64,000 nucleotides of DNA from Acanthaster planci (GCF_001949145.1 NW_019091362.1:5773904-5837903); one strand, 5' to 3'; positions 49,301 through 62,277 are shown, numbered from the stretch's first letter. A program made the numbers and translations. Notes: generated by a model not told the origin, from the letters alone.

Positions 49301-52300
49301 AATCATCATACGAGGGCCCGTATGATGACCCAAACGATTTCACAACTGTGCGCTAAATCCGATGAACTAGTTTTTAGACTGTAATTGTGTTTTTCTAAGT
49401 AATGAAGTCTTTGTAATTTCCCCACTGCTACTGAATTTTATCAGAACGCTCCTGTATCGAAGGCGATGCTGTAATGTCTGTTGATGGTACCACGATGGTT
49501 GCCAGTGGTGGGTATTTTATTTGAATATCAAGATAGGGAATGCCCTTATTATAAAATCTGATACCCACGTTCAGTTTTGACGTCAGACAGAATCTCATGA
49601 ACAATTCAAACAGATTTGTATTTTTTAAGCAGTAAAACTTCAAGCAGTTGAAGGCTGTAAACAGTTCATTTCAACGCATGCACAACACTACCTCCATTTA
49701 AGGTGGGGTTCTTGTGTGATTTTTAAAGCCATGGAGAGTTTGCGAGATGCATCTCCGTTTAAGCTTGGCAAGGGGTCGTATCTGGTGAATATATCATGAA
49801 ACCTCCATTGCTGTGTCAGGTCTAGGAAACATACTCACTTTGAATTTTGCAATGAGGTCGTATCTTGTGAATAATTCATATGCAGTACATTTCAGGGCAT
49901 GCCCGTCACTCTCTTCATTCAAGGCGAAGATGTCAAACGACCAGTCATCTAGGTTCTGCAGGAAAGACAACAGTAAAGGATGTATGTTTCACTTTGGAAA
50001 CGAAGAAAGACCGCATCACAGTTCATGCCGACATTTCAGTGAAATGGCGTGCATCTAAGTCGTAAACATGAGGAGAAATTGTGCAAGGAAGGCGGCATCC
50101 GGGGTGTACACATTTTTCAAGGGGCTACCGAAGGCAAATGAATTGCAAACAAGTGGTGATTGCAACAAGTGGTAACCATAAATTATCTCAAAAAAGGCAG
50201 GGGTAAACGGGGCACCTGGCCATCTTTACGACGTGTCCTCCATGGCCACGTTTCTCTACAAGATATTGCACAGTAAACCAAATGATGGCTTAAAGCACTT
50301 ATGGGCACTGGACTACATCTGTCACCAACATTCGTGTTCAAACTATTTGAACATGCAAATAATCCCAACAGGAAGCAGCGGCTGCCGGGGGTGGGGGGCA
50401 CTGCTCAACACCATACGCTAAACTCCGGAATGGGATTATGGGCTGAAGGATCACCTCATCTTTAACCTATACAGCCTTATACTTCCTGACTCAAAAAAGA
50501 TGTTTCACGTTGTCATTAAAATGACTAAGACCTATACAAGGTTTGCTCTTTTTGTGTTATTACATAACAAAGATTTCAAGAAGCAAAATGTGCAATCTGC
50601 CACTTTTGCCTATAGTGCGACATGCAAGTTGTACAATTATGACCGGCAATCTGTGATCTTTAATTTGTTCACTACGTCTCGCAAAAAAAAATCTGTATTT
50701 TTTTTTCAAAACGAGGTGAAGTGACCCCGTGAAATTTGTTAACTTATAAAATTAAATGCAGTCATTTAAAGACGTCAAACAGTTGGGACCAATGGAGGGA
50801 AATTCAGAGATACAAAACTACAAAGTCACCAGATTTCTTCATCCCTTACAAACATTCAAACTAACAAAAATATAGGGATGGGTATGCTGTTTAAATACAA
50901 GACAACGGACTTCTATTTTCTGGATGCGCATGTGTCTATACGGACAACTGCTGTCTATCGCAAGAAATCCGCTGAGTGTGTTCGCAACGGCCATTACATT
51001 TAGCTAATTACCAGAAATGACAACGGGAAGAAAACAAGTAATTTTTCCTTTGCATAGTTGAGAGGATTAGGCATTATGAAGAGAATGCTTCTGCCCTGTA
51101 GACATTACTCCTAATGGTACGTTTGAGGGATGCGCTACGGGGAAATTGACGTCAACGGCTTTAAGGTCTCCTTGGCAACGAGCACGGGGTGAATAGGCAC
51201 GACTCTCCTCCCGCGTAAATCAGTCTAATTTGGAAGCTGCATACCGTACCCCGGTAATTACAAAGTGCCAGTGCTGCTGGTAGTTTGGTAGTTACAACGA
51301 CCACGGTGCCGTTCATTCAGGTTGATAACGGGGAAAACATCTGCTTTCATTGCATTACATTTCACGTGCACTTTTGTCACAGTTACCCCGTTTTGTAGAC
51401 GTCTTATACAATCAACAAGCCTTTTGCCACACTTCTCTTCCACAAAATTTTCTAAAGTTATAACTCTTACAGAGAAGACAATTTTGGGATGTCCACAGGT
51501 GTATCGTCTTGCAAATAAAATAAAATATGCACTGCATGTACTTTGGTGTGAAAACAGTTCACGTGTCTTTTATGTTGATTCTAGGTGCAAGTACTTTCCC
51601 GAGCGTGCAATGAGAATTATCGATTTCTCTCCGATGAGTTAAATGTAGTAATAAATCGATGTTTAGGCACGCCAGGCTTTATCCGCATTTCTGCAAAGAG
51701 ACTCCATGTTTACTTTCAGAACAAATACCTGGATTTGCCAGTTATGAAAGAAGTTCCTTAACTTGCCAGATATAAAAAAATGCATAACTGTACATTATTT
51801 TACGCTGAAGTTGCTGTCACTTCTGAACATGTTGGACAATTCCACGGGAAAGGGCATGAAATCATTTCGGTAACCGATACCAAACACACACGATACCAAA
51901 ACATGCAATCACATTCAAGTGCACCCAATCATGATAGTGAAAATAACTGATCGTGTACCGGTGGCGGAGACGAACAACAATTTGTCATTAATGGCAGATC
52001 GAGTGCTCTATCTGCTCAAACTGAGGAAACCTATGAATGTATTGGATGTGCGTACAGCCACGTACATGAAGACGACAATGAAGTCTGTCCCTTCTTCATT
52101 GGTTACTTTTAGCAGAGGTTTCCTCAAAATGTCTAGATTTTCTATCAAATGGCGCCGAGCAGAGGGCTTCTCAATCGCTCAACCGGAGATTGGGGTTCTT
52201 CAAGTTCACGCGGAAGGGATACAGTTGAGCCGTCATTGCGCACATGATACAGGGCTAGATAAGTAATTAAGAAAATGTAAAGTCTTCTGTTGCTGAATGC

Positions 52301-55300
52301 GATATACAGGTTCCTTCAAATTTTTGAGACAGGCTTTCAACACCAGTCCTCTGGTGTCTTCACTCTACATACCCAACAGTGCGGAGGATCCAGACGGTCC
52401 ATGGAAGAGCCCAACAGTTAGATATTAGTTCATAGTATACCATAGGGGAAATGTCGATCGTCATTGGACAGATTGCTTTGCACAGATGAAACTCGGCTTG
52501 ACACATTGACTGTATCTTGAGGTTAGGCACGACTACGGAAGGGAAGACATCTTTCAACAGATGCACCTAAGCGGGGTCAGGAAGGTAAACAGGCACGGGA
52601 GGACATTGTACTGTCTGCATGTGCATCTAGTCCCCAGCGGTGTTGTTAAGGCGAGATCCAATCATAGTGGACTTTATTGATTCAAAGGGGGAGAGAGGGG
52701 ATTTAGTGGAGTTGAATAATCTCTGTACATTTAGGAAACTCTCCAATAACCTTCCTAAAAGGAAAATGTAAACTCACTGTTACACAAAAACAGCGACGCA
52801 ATGCTCACATAACATCAACCTTATTATCAACTGTGCACAACTCCATGTAGACTTGTTACAATGCTGCAGATGTTCGTTATATACACGTTCTTTGGCACTT
52901 TCAACTCCAGACAAAAACCCTCTGCACAAGAAATCTGCGACTGTCACAATTCTGTCCGAAATTTCAAGTTAGGTCAAACTCTTGATACACAAAACAACAA
53001 ACCAAGGTCTATAAAAACACACGAAAATTCGTTTCGAACTTCTCTCTAACGGGAATTTGTCCTAATGCCTTAGAGTACCGTACGTAGACCTGAATTTCGA
53101 CTTGCATGAGATACGTGTGAAGGCTGAGAACGTGATGGAGTCCAATTAAATGAATGTCGTCCCAGGAGGCGCCTCATGGCAGTTCAGTTATCCATCTTTG
53201 TAATGAGCCTAACACGCCACAGAAAACTGCATAAGCATGTGCCATTCATGAACTGACCTTCCTTTCTTTGAATTGTACTCTGAATTCGAACTTATGAAAA
53301 GTGCACAGATCAAAATTTAATTTATCATAACCTAGAGTGAGGACGTGTTACGGGCACTTGACGAGCGGTTGTAGTTCTTTAGGTCGAATCTGACTCGTCA
53401 GATTCTGGACTTTTTCAAGCAGACGAACCAAGGAGGAATGCATTAACCATGTTTTGCTGATGAGGATCCAATGCAGCAAGACAGTACTCAAGCAGTGGTC
53501 GCACAAGAGCTTTTGTCAGCTTTTTCCTTGGTGTGTCTAACGCAGGCATGAAAGGTTCTGATGTGAGTTCGACCAGTTAATTCGACTGATGGTTGACTTT
53601 ATTAAGCATAATATCAACCATGTAACCTTAACACGACTTCGGGGACTCTAAAATCAGTACAAATCATAATTACCACAGCGTTCATTATGAATTCAAGACA
53701 ACCAGAGTTGGAGTTATTACCTTGAACAGCTCCATGACCTTTGGCGGAAATGTAGTAGCTAGTAAGCCAGATGTTCTTCTGAATATTCTGTTCAGAAAAC
53801 GAAACAAAAGGGTACAATTTGGTGACAATTGCATCATTATTTACACAACGAATCAACCTCTCACAGTCGCTCTATTCAAAATACTCCGATAGAGCCTTTT
53901 GCCTCCATTAGCCAACCTGCTCAATCTAACACTGTTAGTGTGTGTTTAACTAACTTTTTTGTAGACAACTTGTTTGCATCTAATCTGCAGCTTTTCCTTT
54001 TTAGGCTTTTATAAATGTTGACGGAAGTTCATGGTTTCATTTGAAATGCAGCAACGGACAATTACATTCAAATCAGCCCGTATCTCATTTACCGATACAT
54101 GAAGGCCCTAACTGGTCTTTGATTCAAGTTACAGCAATCTCGTGGTTAGTTGCACAGTGAGAGCGATTTAGTGCCCATCTGAGGATTCTATATTATGTGG
54201 ACATTTCAGTTGTCTGTTATTCTTCGGACACCCAGTCTCTGGATCAGTATGAATTTATTCGCGAATGCCATACAGTAGGCAACGGTGAATGGCATACTAC
54301 AGGGTACCATACTTGTCTATGAAGAGACCCGTCCTTAGTGCCTGCACGATGCTCCTGAACTTGGGCTTTTCGTCGCCAAGGCGCGATCTCGTCGACTGCC
54401 GGCTGAAGGTCGATGTCAGCCAATGACGAACCTGCTCTGGGACATCCTCGGTCGCGACCTCCGAAAGGTCATCCTCGTCCCCTTGATAGTTGAATCTGTC
54501 AAAAAAAAATGGAACGGTGATCGACGCTGTTTACAGTGATATCTATATGTGAATGTTTACACCTAACTGTAGACGTGGGACAAATTACAATGTATATTAT
54601 CAACTTATGTTTCAAATCTGATCGTGAGTCTATACTGCAAAAGTATAAGAACGAAGCACAGATGCCAATTTTACCGATTTGATTTCATTTCCTTCAGCCA
54701 TGCATTCTTGATTTTTGTTTCCTAGAAAGAGGTTCTGCATGTACCTCAGAAACACCGAGGATTACACTAAGATCCCAACGCTTACCTTTTAAGTCCCCAG
54801 TATTACACCTGGTATGTTCTAATATGCATTATAAAGATCCATTTGTTCAAAGTTAAGAATTCATGTAAGTACAACAACCCATCATAAATAATCAATCATT
54901 AAACTTTAAAACCAAATCAAACCAAATTGAATAAAAATAACTGAAGATAAATCAGACCAAATCAAATCAAATCAAATCACAAAACACGAATTAGTCGCCG
55001 GAATGGAAAATGTCTTTTTGGCGGCGTTTAGGAAGCAATTATTCCGCATCGCCGATGGATCTCGTTAGCATAGCCACCGGGACTCGCTCATAAATAACTC
55101 TACACATTAGAAGCTGTACATTAGGAAAGGACGCTTTCTAGAATGGGTTAGAAACACACGGATGGGTGACGGCTATTTGCACACACTGTTCAACTCACCA
55201 ACCACAATGAAATACAGGAGGGCTTCCAACTTTAAAGGGAGTGACTAAACACGTGGGGGGGGGAACAGTTTGTACGGAAGTCACGCAGGAGGGATTACAC

Positions 55301-57965
55301 ACGGATTAAGGTCTATACAGCGGAGGCCTTTCTTGCACAGTACATTCAACACTACCAAAACAATGATAGACGAGGCTCGAGTCACAAAGTATTCAGATAA
55401 AATGATGTGCATAATTGATGAATTGTGACCAGCACAAAGCTGAATAATAGTCATTTACATTTATAATAATATTCTGTTGAACGAAAATCAAAATAACCCG
55501 TGGATCAGATACGACACTTGCAGCAGCACCGTGTGTGATATTTTTTTTATAATAAAGCGCAAGTGGCTTGTTTGGGATTTAGACTGATATAACGACAGTG
55601 GTTGTGATTTAGGGAAATGACAGATACAGTAGGAAATGGCACAAAAACATTCCCACTCACGACGCATACACTTCAAGAAGAACAATTCTAAGTTCCGTTT
55701 ATTCACTGCCGTCACAGCTGCCCATAAAGTGACGGTGGTCCACACTGTAACCAAACGATTTAACGCATTTTTGCACATTTACATAAAAGTAAAACTGCTT
55801 CATCGTGCTCAATTAATAGTCGTGTTCAATGAAATCCTGCTCTTGTTCCTAGGATGCAGGCTGACCTATAATTTCCGAGAGCAGCGAGTTTAAGTAAGAT
55901 TAATAACCTCAAAAATTGCTGAGGATGATTATTTTAAATTCTAATTGACCATTAATATACAAGTGGGTGTAATTTGATATCTTCTACAGGTACAAGATGT
56001 TTAGTATTACGCATAATCAAATACAGATACATGATGGACATACCGTGCTGTTAGTGTTTTAAGGGGTTAGTGAAACGATTTCTTGCTGCTGGAATGAAAT
56101 GTCAAAAGGGGAAAGGGCCCAGAACTAATCAAAGTCAAACTTCTTGAGAGTAAGTATTTGTGCTGTCACTTTGTCCGCGAGGCAGCGTCTGAATAACCAC
56201 GATCTTTGCACTAATGTTTTGGATAACTGTTATCTTTGCAACAATGCATGAAATATAAAGTAGATCAGAGAAATATGGAAGGGTTGCGTAGCACCGTGAT
56301 CAGAATATCGACAAGAATATAAGATTAAATCAGTGCTCTGAAATATGTGATTGCCGAGCTCTCGGTAACTGAGTACCTTCTTCAGGGCAAGAAGATTCAG
56401 TTCTCAAATATATATGAAATATATAGTGTTCCCTTTCTCTATACCTTTGGAAATGTTTGAAGTTTCGGATCAGAATCTCGAGTTTGTCACATCATTCAAG
56501 CGCAGAGGTTGCGGTGAATTTCTTACCACGCGGTTACAAGAAACTGAAAATGTCTGGTACTGTCCGAAAGGAACTTTTACAGGCATCTCATTGAAAAAAT
56601 ATAGGCCTATCTCTGTCCAGCCTTGCATCAGCGATGTGTCATTGTAATCCGATAAATCGCCGATTCCTAATTTTAGCAAAATCAACTGGGTTATCCTGGG
56701 TTAGCTTGAAAATGAATGGTTAAACTCACAATAACTGGGATTTGATGGGCGGGGCATCAAAGGGGAGGGCTTGGTTATCATCAGCTATAGGAGGGACCGA
56801 TGAAAGGTTATGGGGGAAACATGAGAATAGGCGGGCGATGAAGAATGCCATGATCTGAGCAACACAGAACTCCAGTGCGCACGGCGCATGCGCCGTGACC
56901 TGACAACGGCAGCTCACCTATATACATACGCAGTGGTAGTCTTCTTTGGCTGTGGAGATTGGTTAGCCTTATGGGTGCGCTGCCTTGATAGGGAGAGAAA
57001 ATTGCTCATAAAATGGCCGTTGCTCGACAAACTGACGAATTGTCTGTGGCACGGTACAAAGGCCTCAAATGATAATGTTGTGACAAGGGTAATTTCCCTA
57101 AAAAACTGCTTTATAATTCTGTCGGACAATCCGACGTGCGCCCAGCAAAAGGTCGTAAGTGTGCTCACGCTCTTTGGCCGGGAAGCATGATCACAGCAGA
57201 AAAAATGTTTCTGGCAAAAGGGCGTCAGAAACACACTCTCTTTATTTATTTAAAAAACTTTTTGCAAAGAAATCTTTATATTTCATTGAAATAAAACAGG
57301 TGAATACGTACGTCCTTTTGCCGGGAAAAGTTTTTTTTTTTTTACAGTGATCATGCTCGCGGCAAAAGGACGTCAGCGCTTACGTCCTTCTTCCAGACAG
57401 GACGTTGTACCAACAGTGACTTGATGAAAGACAAATATAATGTAGTTTAAACACAAGGTAACAGTTCGGGTAAGGTTAAAAAGTCTTGCGAGCGAGGAGC
57501 ATACGAAATCACCCATCGTTGCTAAATAAAACTATGCATAGTTAAACCCAGACATGTTGATTTCACAGACAAAACTGATTACTAATGCAGGAGCAACTGA
57601 GAGGTATATATGAGCAAACAACCTTTCAATGAAAAAAGAGTCCTTTCATCTGACACCAGAATCTTTCAAACAGTACAATGCCCATTACCTGTTCTGGTCG
57701 ACTTTCAAAACCTCAAGTACATTGACAGCGTACTGGAGATTGTTCCGAAGATCATCTTTAGATATCTCTTCCTTGTCTAGTCTGAGAACGAGGCTGCGCA
57801 GACGCAACATAGCCTCAGCAACAGCCTCGGCCGAAGTGGGTACAGGTAGTTCGTCCATCTTGGCCAAGTCAAGACTGGTTAGAGATTCCTCGTCATACTC
57901 TTTGGAGTCCTGTCGTTGCAGTTTCCGTTTCCCTTCTGCCCGCTTGTAGATTTTGTAATCTTGCC
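37385..57965 (-). CDS. PDE1: Calcium/calmodulin-dependent 3',5'-cyclic nucleotide phosphodiesterase (PDE1), 13 exons
   Basis: PDE1 hydrolyses cAMP and cGMP and is switched on by Ca2+/calmodulin. Reverse-strand exons in order are 57965-57689, 54495-54313, 53787-53721, 49955-49839, 45260-45120, 44509-44409, 43900-43775, 43209-43108, 42470-42347, 41852-41771, 40644-40466, 39497-39356 and 37740-37385. All phases match and encode 664 residues from a codon split at the 5' edge. Order of elements: an amphipathic AMLRLRSLVLRLDK helix at the first calmodulin-binding site; SEVATEDVPEQVRHWLTSTF; DEKPKFRSIVQALRTGLF; then the catalytic HD domain with NPYHNLLHAADVTQT, the signature HDFEHTGTTNAF, LENHHISSSFRLM, DMVLATDMSYHFQQLK, HCADISHPAKDW and FSPLCDRKSTM. 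The metal-binding His and Asp residues are present. After GFIDFIVEP the C-terminal tail is divergent and Ser/Pro-rich, apart from a conserved NKNRWKEYA. Vertebrates have three paralogues (PDE1A-C); this looks like the single invertebrate form. The start codon is not in these exons. Confidence 0.97.
41163..41213. repeat. Hairpin with 13-bp arms in a PDE1 intron
   Basis: GTACCCCATAAGG at 41175-41187 pairs exactly with 41199-41211 across 11 bases, and GGGGTACC also occurs just upstream. It is in the intron between exons 41852-41771 and 40644-40466. It may be a remnant of a foldback repeat. Confidence 0.65.
42690..42772. repeat. Dispersed repeat with poly-C runs
   Basis: GGGGGGAAACTGCCCCCC, an 11-C run and then GACGAACCTGGCTATGCCAC suggest the end of a dispersed element; the GCATAGCCAGG-type terminus is reminiscent of repeats in other marine invertebrates. 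It is in the PDE1 intron between exons 43209-43108 and 42470-42347. Confidence 0.35.
44637..44809. mobile_element. Foldback MITE, copy 2, in a PDE1 intron
   Basis: The outer nine bases TACGGGCGA and TCGCCCGTA are exact inverted repeats, as are the inner arms CGCCTCCAAGAGTTTGTAAC and GTTACAAACTCTTGGAGGCG. The centre contains GGTCGACAGGTT. The whole 173-bp unit is nearly a full-length hairpin. It lies between PDE1 exons 45260-45120 and 44509-44409 and shares its consensus with 34744-34910. A TA target duplication is possible, since TA forms both ends. Confidence 0.9.
45707..45727 (+). repeat. (ACA)n microsatellite
   Basis: Seven CAA/ACA triplets in a row (ACAACAACAACAACAACAAC) lie in the large PDE1 intron between exons 49955-49839 and 45260-45120. 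No coding frame uses them. Confidence 0.85.
45985..46165 (-). repeat. SINE family 2, antisense and truncated copy
   Basis: The reverse complement of this segment matches the body of the SINE at 10588-10845, including GGTCCAGTTTTAGAGGCAGG, CCAAATGCACTTAAAGGC and the GGCGCTTTC tail. The tRNA-like head is degraded. It lies in a PDE1 intron. Confidence 0.75.
47041..47310. repeat. Low-complexity region with two poly-C tracts
   Basis: Poly-C tracts of 9-11 bases occur at about 47101 and 47250 in the PDE1 intron, with purine-rich sequence between them. Overlapping open frames on both strands here come from this biased composition and have no splice context. Confidence 0.4.
54955..54979 (+). repeat. 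(AAATC)n microsatellite
   Basis: Tandem AAATC/AATCA units follow a longer A-rich stretch starting near 54900. They are in the PDE1 intron between exons 57965-57689 and 54495-54313. Confidence 0.7.
57131..57406. mobile_element. Foldback element with about 110-bp arms in the first mapped PDE1 intron
   Basis: AGCATGATCAC in the left arm and GTGATCATGCT in the right arm are exact inverses, as are GGCAAAAGG and CCTTTTGCC blocks. Outer blocks (AAAGGTCGTAAGTGTGCTCA and TCAGCGCTTACGTCC) align imperfectly. The interior includes a 12-T run. No transposase is present. The element lies about 300 bases downstream of the PDE1 exon 57965-57689. Confidence 0.7.
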
Positions 57966-59684
57966 CTGGAAAATACGTAAATATTTATCGAATAGTTTAA
58001 TACTGGTGTTTTCATGCCAGCTTTCAAGGGCTATAGCAATGATTTCCCTTGTGTATTTTGATATTCATGTGCGTGCCTGTAAGTAGCAAAATATAGGCTT
58101 ACTGTCAGTACCCTTTTAGTGTTGATTTATTCAACTAAGTCTCAGCATGACGTACTCCTTAGCAACGGATATATGATATATTGTCGAGGGATAAAGAAGG
58201 CTGTATTAACATCAAAATTAATGCACTGGAATTTTGGCACAATCTTATGTAGAAAGTTAACACAGAAAATTTACTCTCATTTTTTTCCAGCATAAATCTA
58301 TTTCTTCATGGGCTATGCATGGGTTCAATGTACTACAAAAGCTGTGATGTTAATATTTTAACACCAATCTCTTTTTCATTCTTTTGGAATGAAATGTGAT
58401 GTTACTGAGGGGTTAAATAATTCCTTTGGCATTTAAATTGAAAAGTAAAACCTGTGTTAGTTAACATCGGTGTTAAAGTTGTCTTGCAGCGTATGGGTCT
58501 TTGAAAAGAAGCCTTCTGATTGGTCGATATAAGATTATGGCATGCTAGCTTGACTGTTACGTGCCTACGTGCTTGATACCTTGCCTCGATTGTTATTCAA
58601 CCTTGCTTTCTGACAAATGTGTAACGAAATAGTGTGTTATAATGCCCATTTCGGGACTGGTAGAAAACTCAGGAAGTTGAAGAGCGACTTTGCAAAAGTT
58701 GTGGAACTTGGTGAGTGTTTTAAAATAATTGATGTTCTTCAGACTTGAACTGTTCTTCAAAAAGTTCTCTCCGTCGAAAGACATGTCTGATCATGCCCTG
58801 CACAAGATACACGTTAAAGCGTGCTTGAGTATTGCTTATACATGTAGCCTATATCATGCATACTAGACGTCATAGAGCCTATGGGAAAGAATGCCTGTAA
58901 AAAGACTCCACCCGAGCTAAAACTAAAGAAAAATTATCCTAATAACTAAACAAATTACATTTTAGTCTATCATAATAATTCCGTAGGCTTAATATTGGCA
59001 CGTCATGTATCCAGTGTTGCCTTATGAGGGCCAACTAACGTTACATAGGCTAGTACATGTACGTAAAACTGGTTTATATTTGCAATAGCGTCTTTCAGTT
59101 CTTGGCATAATTTACTGTAGGTGTAAGATCAAACACTATTTTAATATTTGATACAGTGTACCTAATTTCACAAAGCTGCCAAAAGTACCAAACCATTGGA
59201 ATATATACCCTACAAATATAGCAATTTTTCTAAACATATTGAAAAATGTACTGTTATACTCTTCCTGTAGAAAATAAAAATTGCTATGTTGTTGTCAGCA
59301 CACAAAGTGATTTTGTTAATTTACCACTTCTCACTGTCTCCACAGGTGAATATACCCTTTATATCTCTTGAAAATAGGTTCTGTTAAGTAGGTTCAAAGG
59401 AGAGTGGATGCATGATGTGTTCTCGCCGAGGGCATTGCCTAGGTTTTTTGAAATTTGGAATGAATAGTTCTTTTGTCCTGTTTCAGTAAATGAAGAATAG
59501 AAGTAAAGACAGAATGGTTTATTGAGTGGTTTGCTTTGTGGCTGGAATTGCATATTTCAATAGTTTTGTCATCTGAAATTCAAACTCTTTATATAATCTC
59601 TTTTTCGATTTCCAGGTATTATATGTTATTACCAAAGCAAAACAATTCCCAAAGGAAGATGAGATGACACCATTCGGGGTATTG

Positions 59685-60015
59685 AAATTAACACCAGTAC
59701 AAATGATGCTTCTCGTAATGTCAAATAACAGTGTTACCTAACACCATATTCCTTGCCCAAAATAAACACCAACTACTTTACTCCCATATTTGTTGTTAAA
59801 GTCAAACACCAAATTGGTGTTATTTAACACCAAAAGCCTTGCACAAAATAAACACCAGTTTGGAATAAATGAATTCCCCCTTTGGTGCTAAAACTGAACA
59901 CCACAACAATCTTTTAATTCTTTGCCTGGTGTTATTTAACACCAAAACCTTGCCCAAAATAAACACCAGTAAATAATAAAATTCTTCACTGTCGGTGTAA
60001 TTCTAACACCGGAGT
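59685..60015 (+). repeat. Degenerate direct repeats built on GGTGTTATTTAACACC
   Basis: Three copies of a roughly 43-bp module (GTGTTAnnTAACACC, then CCTTGCCCAAAATAAACACC) start at 59731, 59816 and 59928, spaced 85 and 112 bases apart, with further single AACACC or GGTGTT motifs between. Each module contains its own small palindrome. Related motifs occur at about 58350 and 58450. Noncoding. Confidence 0.8.
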
Positions 60016-61883
60016 TTTTGCGGTGTGCGAAGTACACAATCACAGCTGTTTGGTTGTATTTTAGATTTCAAAATCCCAGCATTGTAATTAAAAGGTCAGC
60101 TTTCTTACAACGAATCAAGGCTGCCCTTTGCGATACATAGATTTTATAGCTATTATAAATATTAGAGCTTTCCATCTGAAACGTCAACATTGCGTTGACC
60201 ATGAACTTAAATTCTGCACCGCACGTTCTGGTTTCTTCCACGGAGGTGTGCCAAAGACAAGGATCATTATAATTATGCTTCACTTGGACGCCAGCTGCTT
60301 TTGGATCCAAAATTTTCAACCCCAGGCTGCAATTAAGGGCGATCGCAGACTCCGCGTACAGCTTCGGCGTCCTCATGGCATTTGTTGACCCTCAAACATC
60401 ATGCAGAGAAGATCATGATGCCCTAAGCCGTTACGGTTATGTAAATTCTAATAATCTTAGCACGATAAAACAGATCATCGAGGTCCTAGTGAAAGGCGTT
60501 TAGACGAAGCGAATTGCCACGTTAGCCCTCCAGGCCTTCCTCTTTCTAAGCTGCCATTTCATAATTCCCCGGGGGAACGGCCAGGTTCTTCTCAATGCAT
60601 CCAGAGTGCAGTACTTAACCCTGCCGAGACAAATTTCCCATGGCCCAAGCAATCTTTTGATTTCACACTTTATTTAAATCGGTCCTGCACAGGCCAATAA
60701 TCCAGCCTAGGTTTCAGTCTGTGAAGTTTATCAAGAAAGTAATAGTGTGATGGCGCTGGTTGAAACTAGTCCGTTGAAAACCCCAGAGGGGCCTGGGGCT
60801 GATAATGGAGCTAACTTGTGAGGGCTGTAGTCCGTGCATCTGTGGTGTACACTTCTCGCACGCACGCACGCATTATGGAGCTTGGTGCGCGCAGCACGTA
60901 CTGAGCGATGATGCACAGAAAGCAAGGAAGACAATGTACAGTACGTGTAGATTTACATTTCAGCTTTGAAACACGGACTCACTGGTCGTATCACGCATGC
61001 CTGTCTGCCGGTAATTAGGTCCAAGTAGTTAGCAATTAATTCGAAATAAGTTGTCTGAACGGGGACTAAAGAAAGGAACCAAAATTCTGCATTTCAGAGT
61101 AGTATGGTGAAGGGGTCTTTATACATTTGAAGACTATGGTTTTCCCAACAACTGGTGGAACCTATCCACTCCTTACGTCAACCTGTCACAATAGTAAAAA
61201 AAAATCTTAGAACAGCCACAGCTCTCTATACAGAGAGAGTAGCGCCAACTTTACACTTTGGATTACAATAAATGTTCATTGTGAGCGCAGGACAGCATGC
61301 AGCTATTGTGTGCTAACCGTCCATACTTACTGACGCATAATCCCCCATTTTGGTACCAACAAGTATTGAGACACTCATGTCGCAATTCTCTCTATCAACA
61401 GCTCTGTGGACAGCCTAACCGTCTTTCTTTTATTCCTTGGGCGCTATAACAGTAAATTGTAACCGCTGACCCTTTGCACCAACGCTACGGCTTGGTAATT
61501 TGAAAAACAAATCATTTTTTCTCCTATGTTTATATTCGGGTTGAGAATGATATTCATTATTGTCAGCGTAGGAAATATAGTTTCGGTGTACAAACAAACT
61601 GTTTTATCGTCCAGCAAGTGCGCATAATGCACAATTAATATAAACCGTGGGTAGTTTTCACATATAGCAACATAAAAAAATGGGAAATATCAAACATGAG
61701 GATCTAATTATATGGAGTTTGACAACCTCCTCCACAGAATAGAACAACAAGCATCGCTTTCATGATCTACGGCAGAAAACAGTATTTTGAAACAACATAT
61801 GGACTAAACCAACCATCTTTGTGTAAATACATGTACTTGTTTTGCTTGGATAAAACCACACCGCAAGGCACACCATTCCCAAC

Positions 61884-61950
61884 AAGCCTTCACAGTCAGT
61901 GTCTTGTAGTCATCAGATGACATCAACTTGTCGTCTTCGTTTCCCTTCAT
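61884..61950 (-). CDS. PDE1: Possible first coding exon of PDE1
   Basis: The reverse-strand ATG at 61950 is preceded by an in-frame TGA 17 codons upstream and opens 22 codons (MKGNEDDKLMSSDDYKTLTV and two more) plus one base before GTTGGG. That phase fits the PDE1 exon starting at 57965 and would create a Trp codon (T|GG) before QDYKIYKRAEG. The acidic, Ser-containing N-terminus is plausible for PDE1, but the donor is weak and no conserved residue supports the link. The true first exon may lie outside the window. Confidence 0.25.
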
Positions 61951-62277
61951 TGGGTAAATTTCCGTATGACTATTGGTAATGGGCAATTTTCAGCGAGAAC
62001 GAAATGGTAAATGGCATTTTACTCCATTCCTGTACAAAAACATATGGTCGCCGGAGCGCAGGATAATTCAAGCTTAGCTAATGTTACGATAACTCGTGTT
62101 TGTTTTCCTAACGGATTATGCATGCATCTTTTCCTACCATGTTTGTTTGCATTCCCCGTCGTTTTCTCTCAGTTTCCTCTCTCACCAAGCTTTTCTCTTT
62201 TCGCAGTTTCGTATCTTTTTTCCTCTGCAAATTATCCTCTACGGTCTGTAGCTTTCACCGTCCATTAAAATCAAATC

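Noticed and set aside
51919-52266. A 115-codon open frame on the forward strand inside a PDE1 intron
   Set aside because: It opens without a proper ATG at its start, lacks splice context and resembles no known protein.
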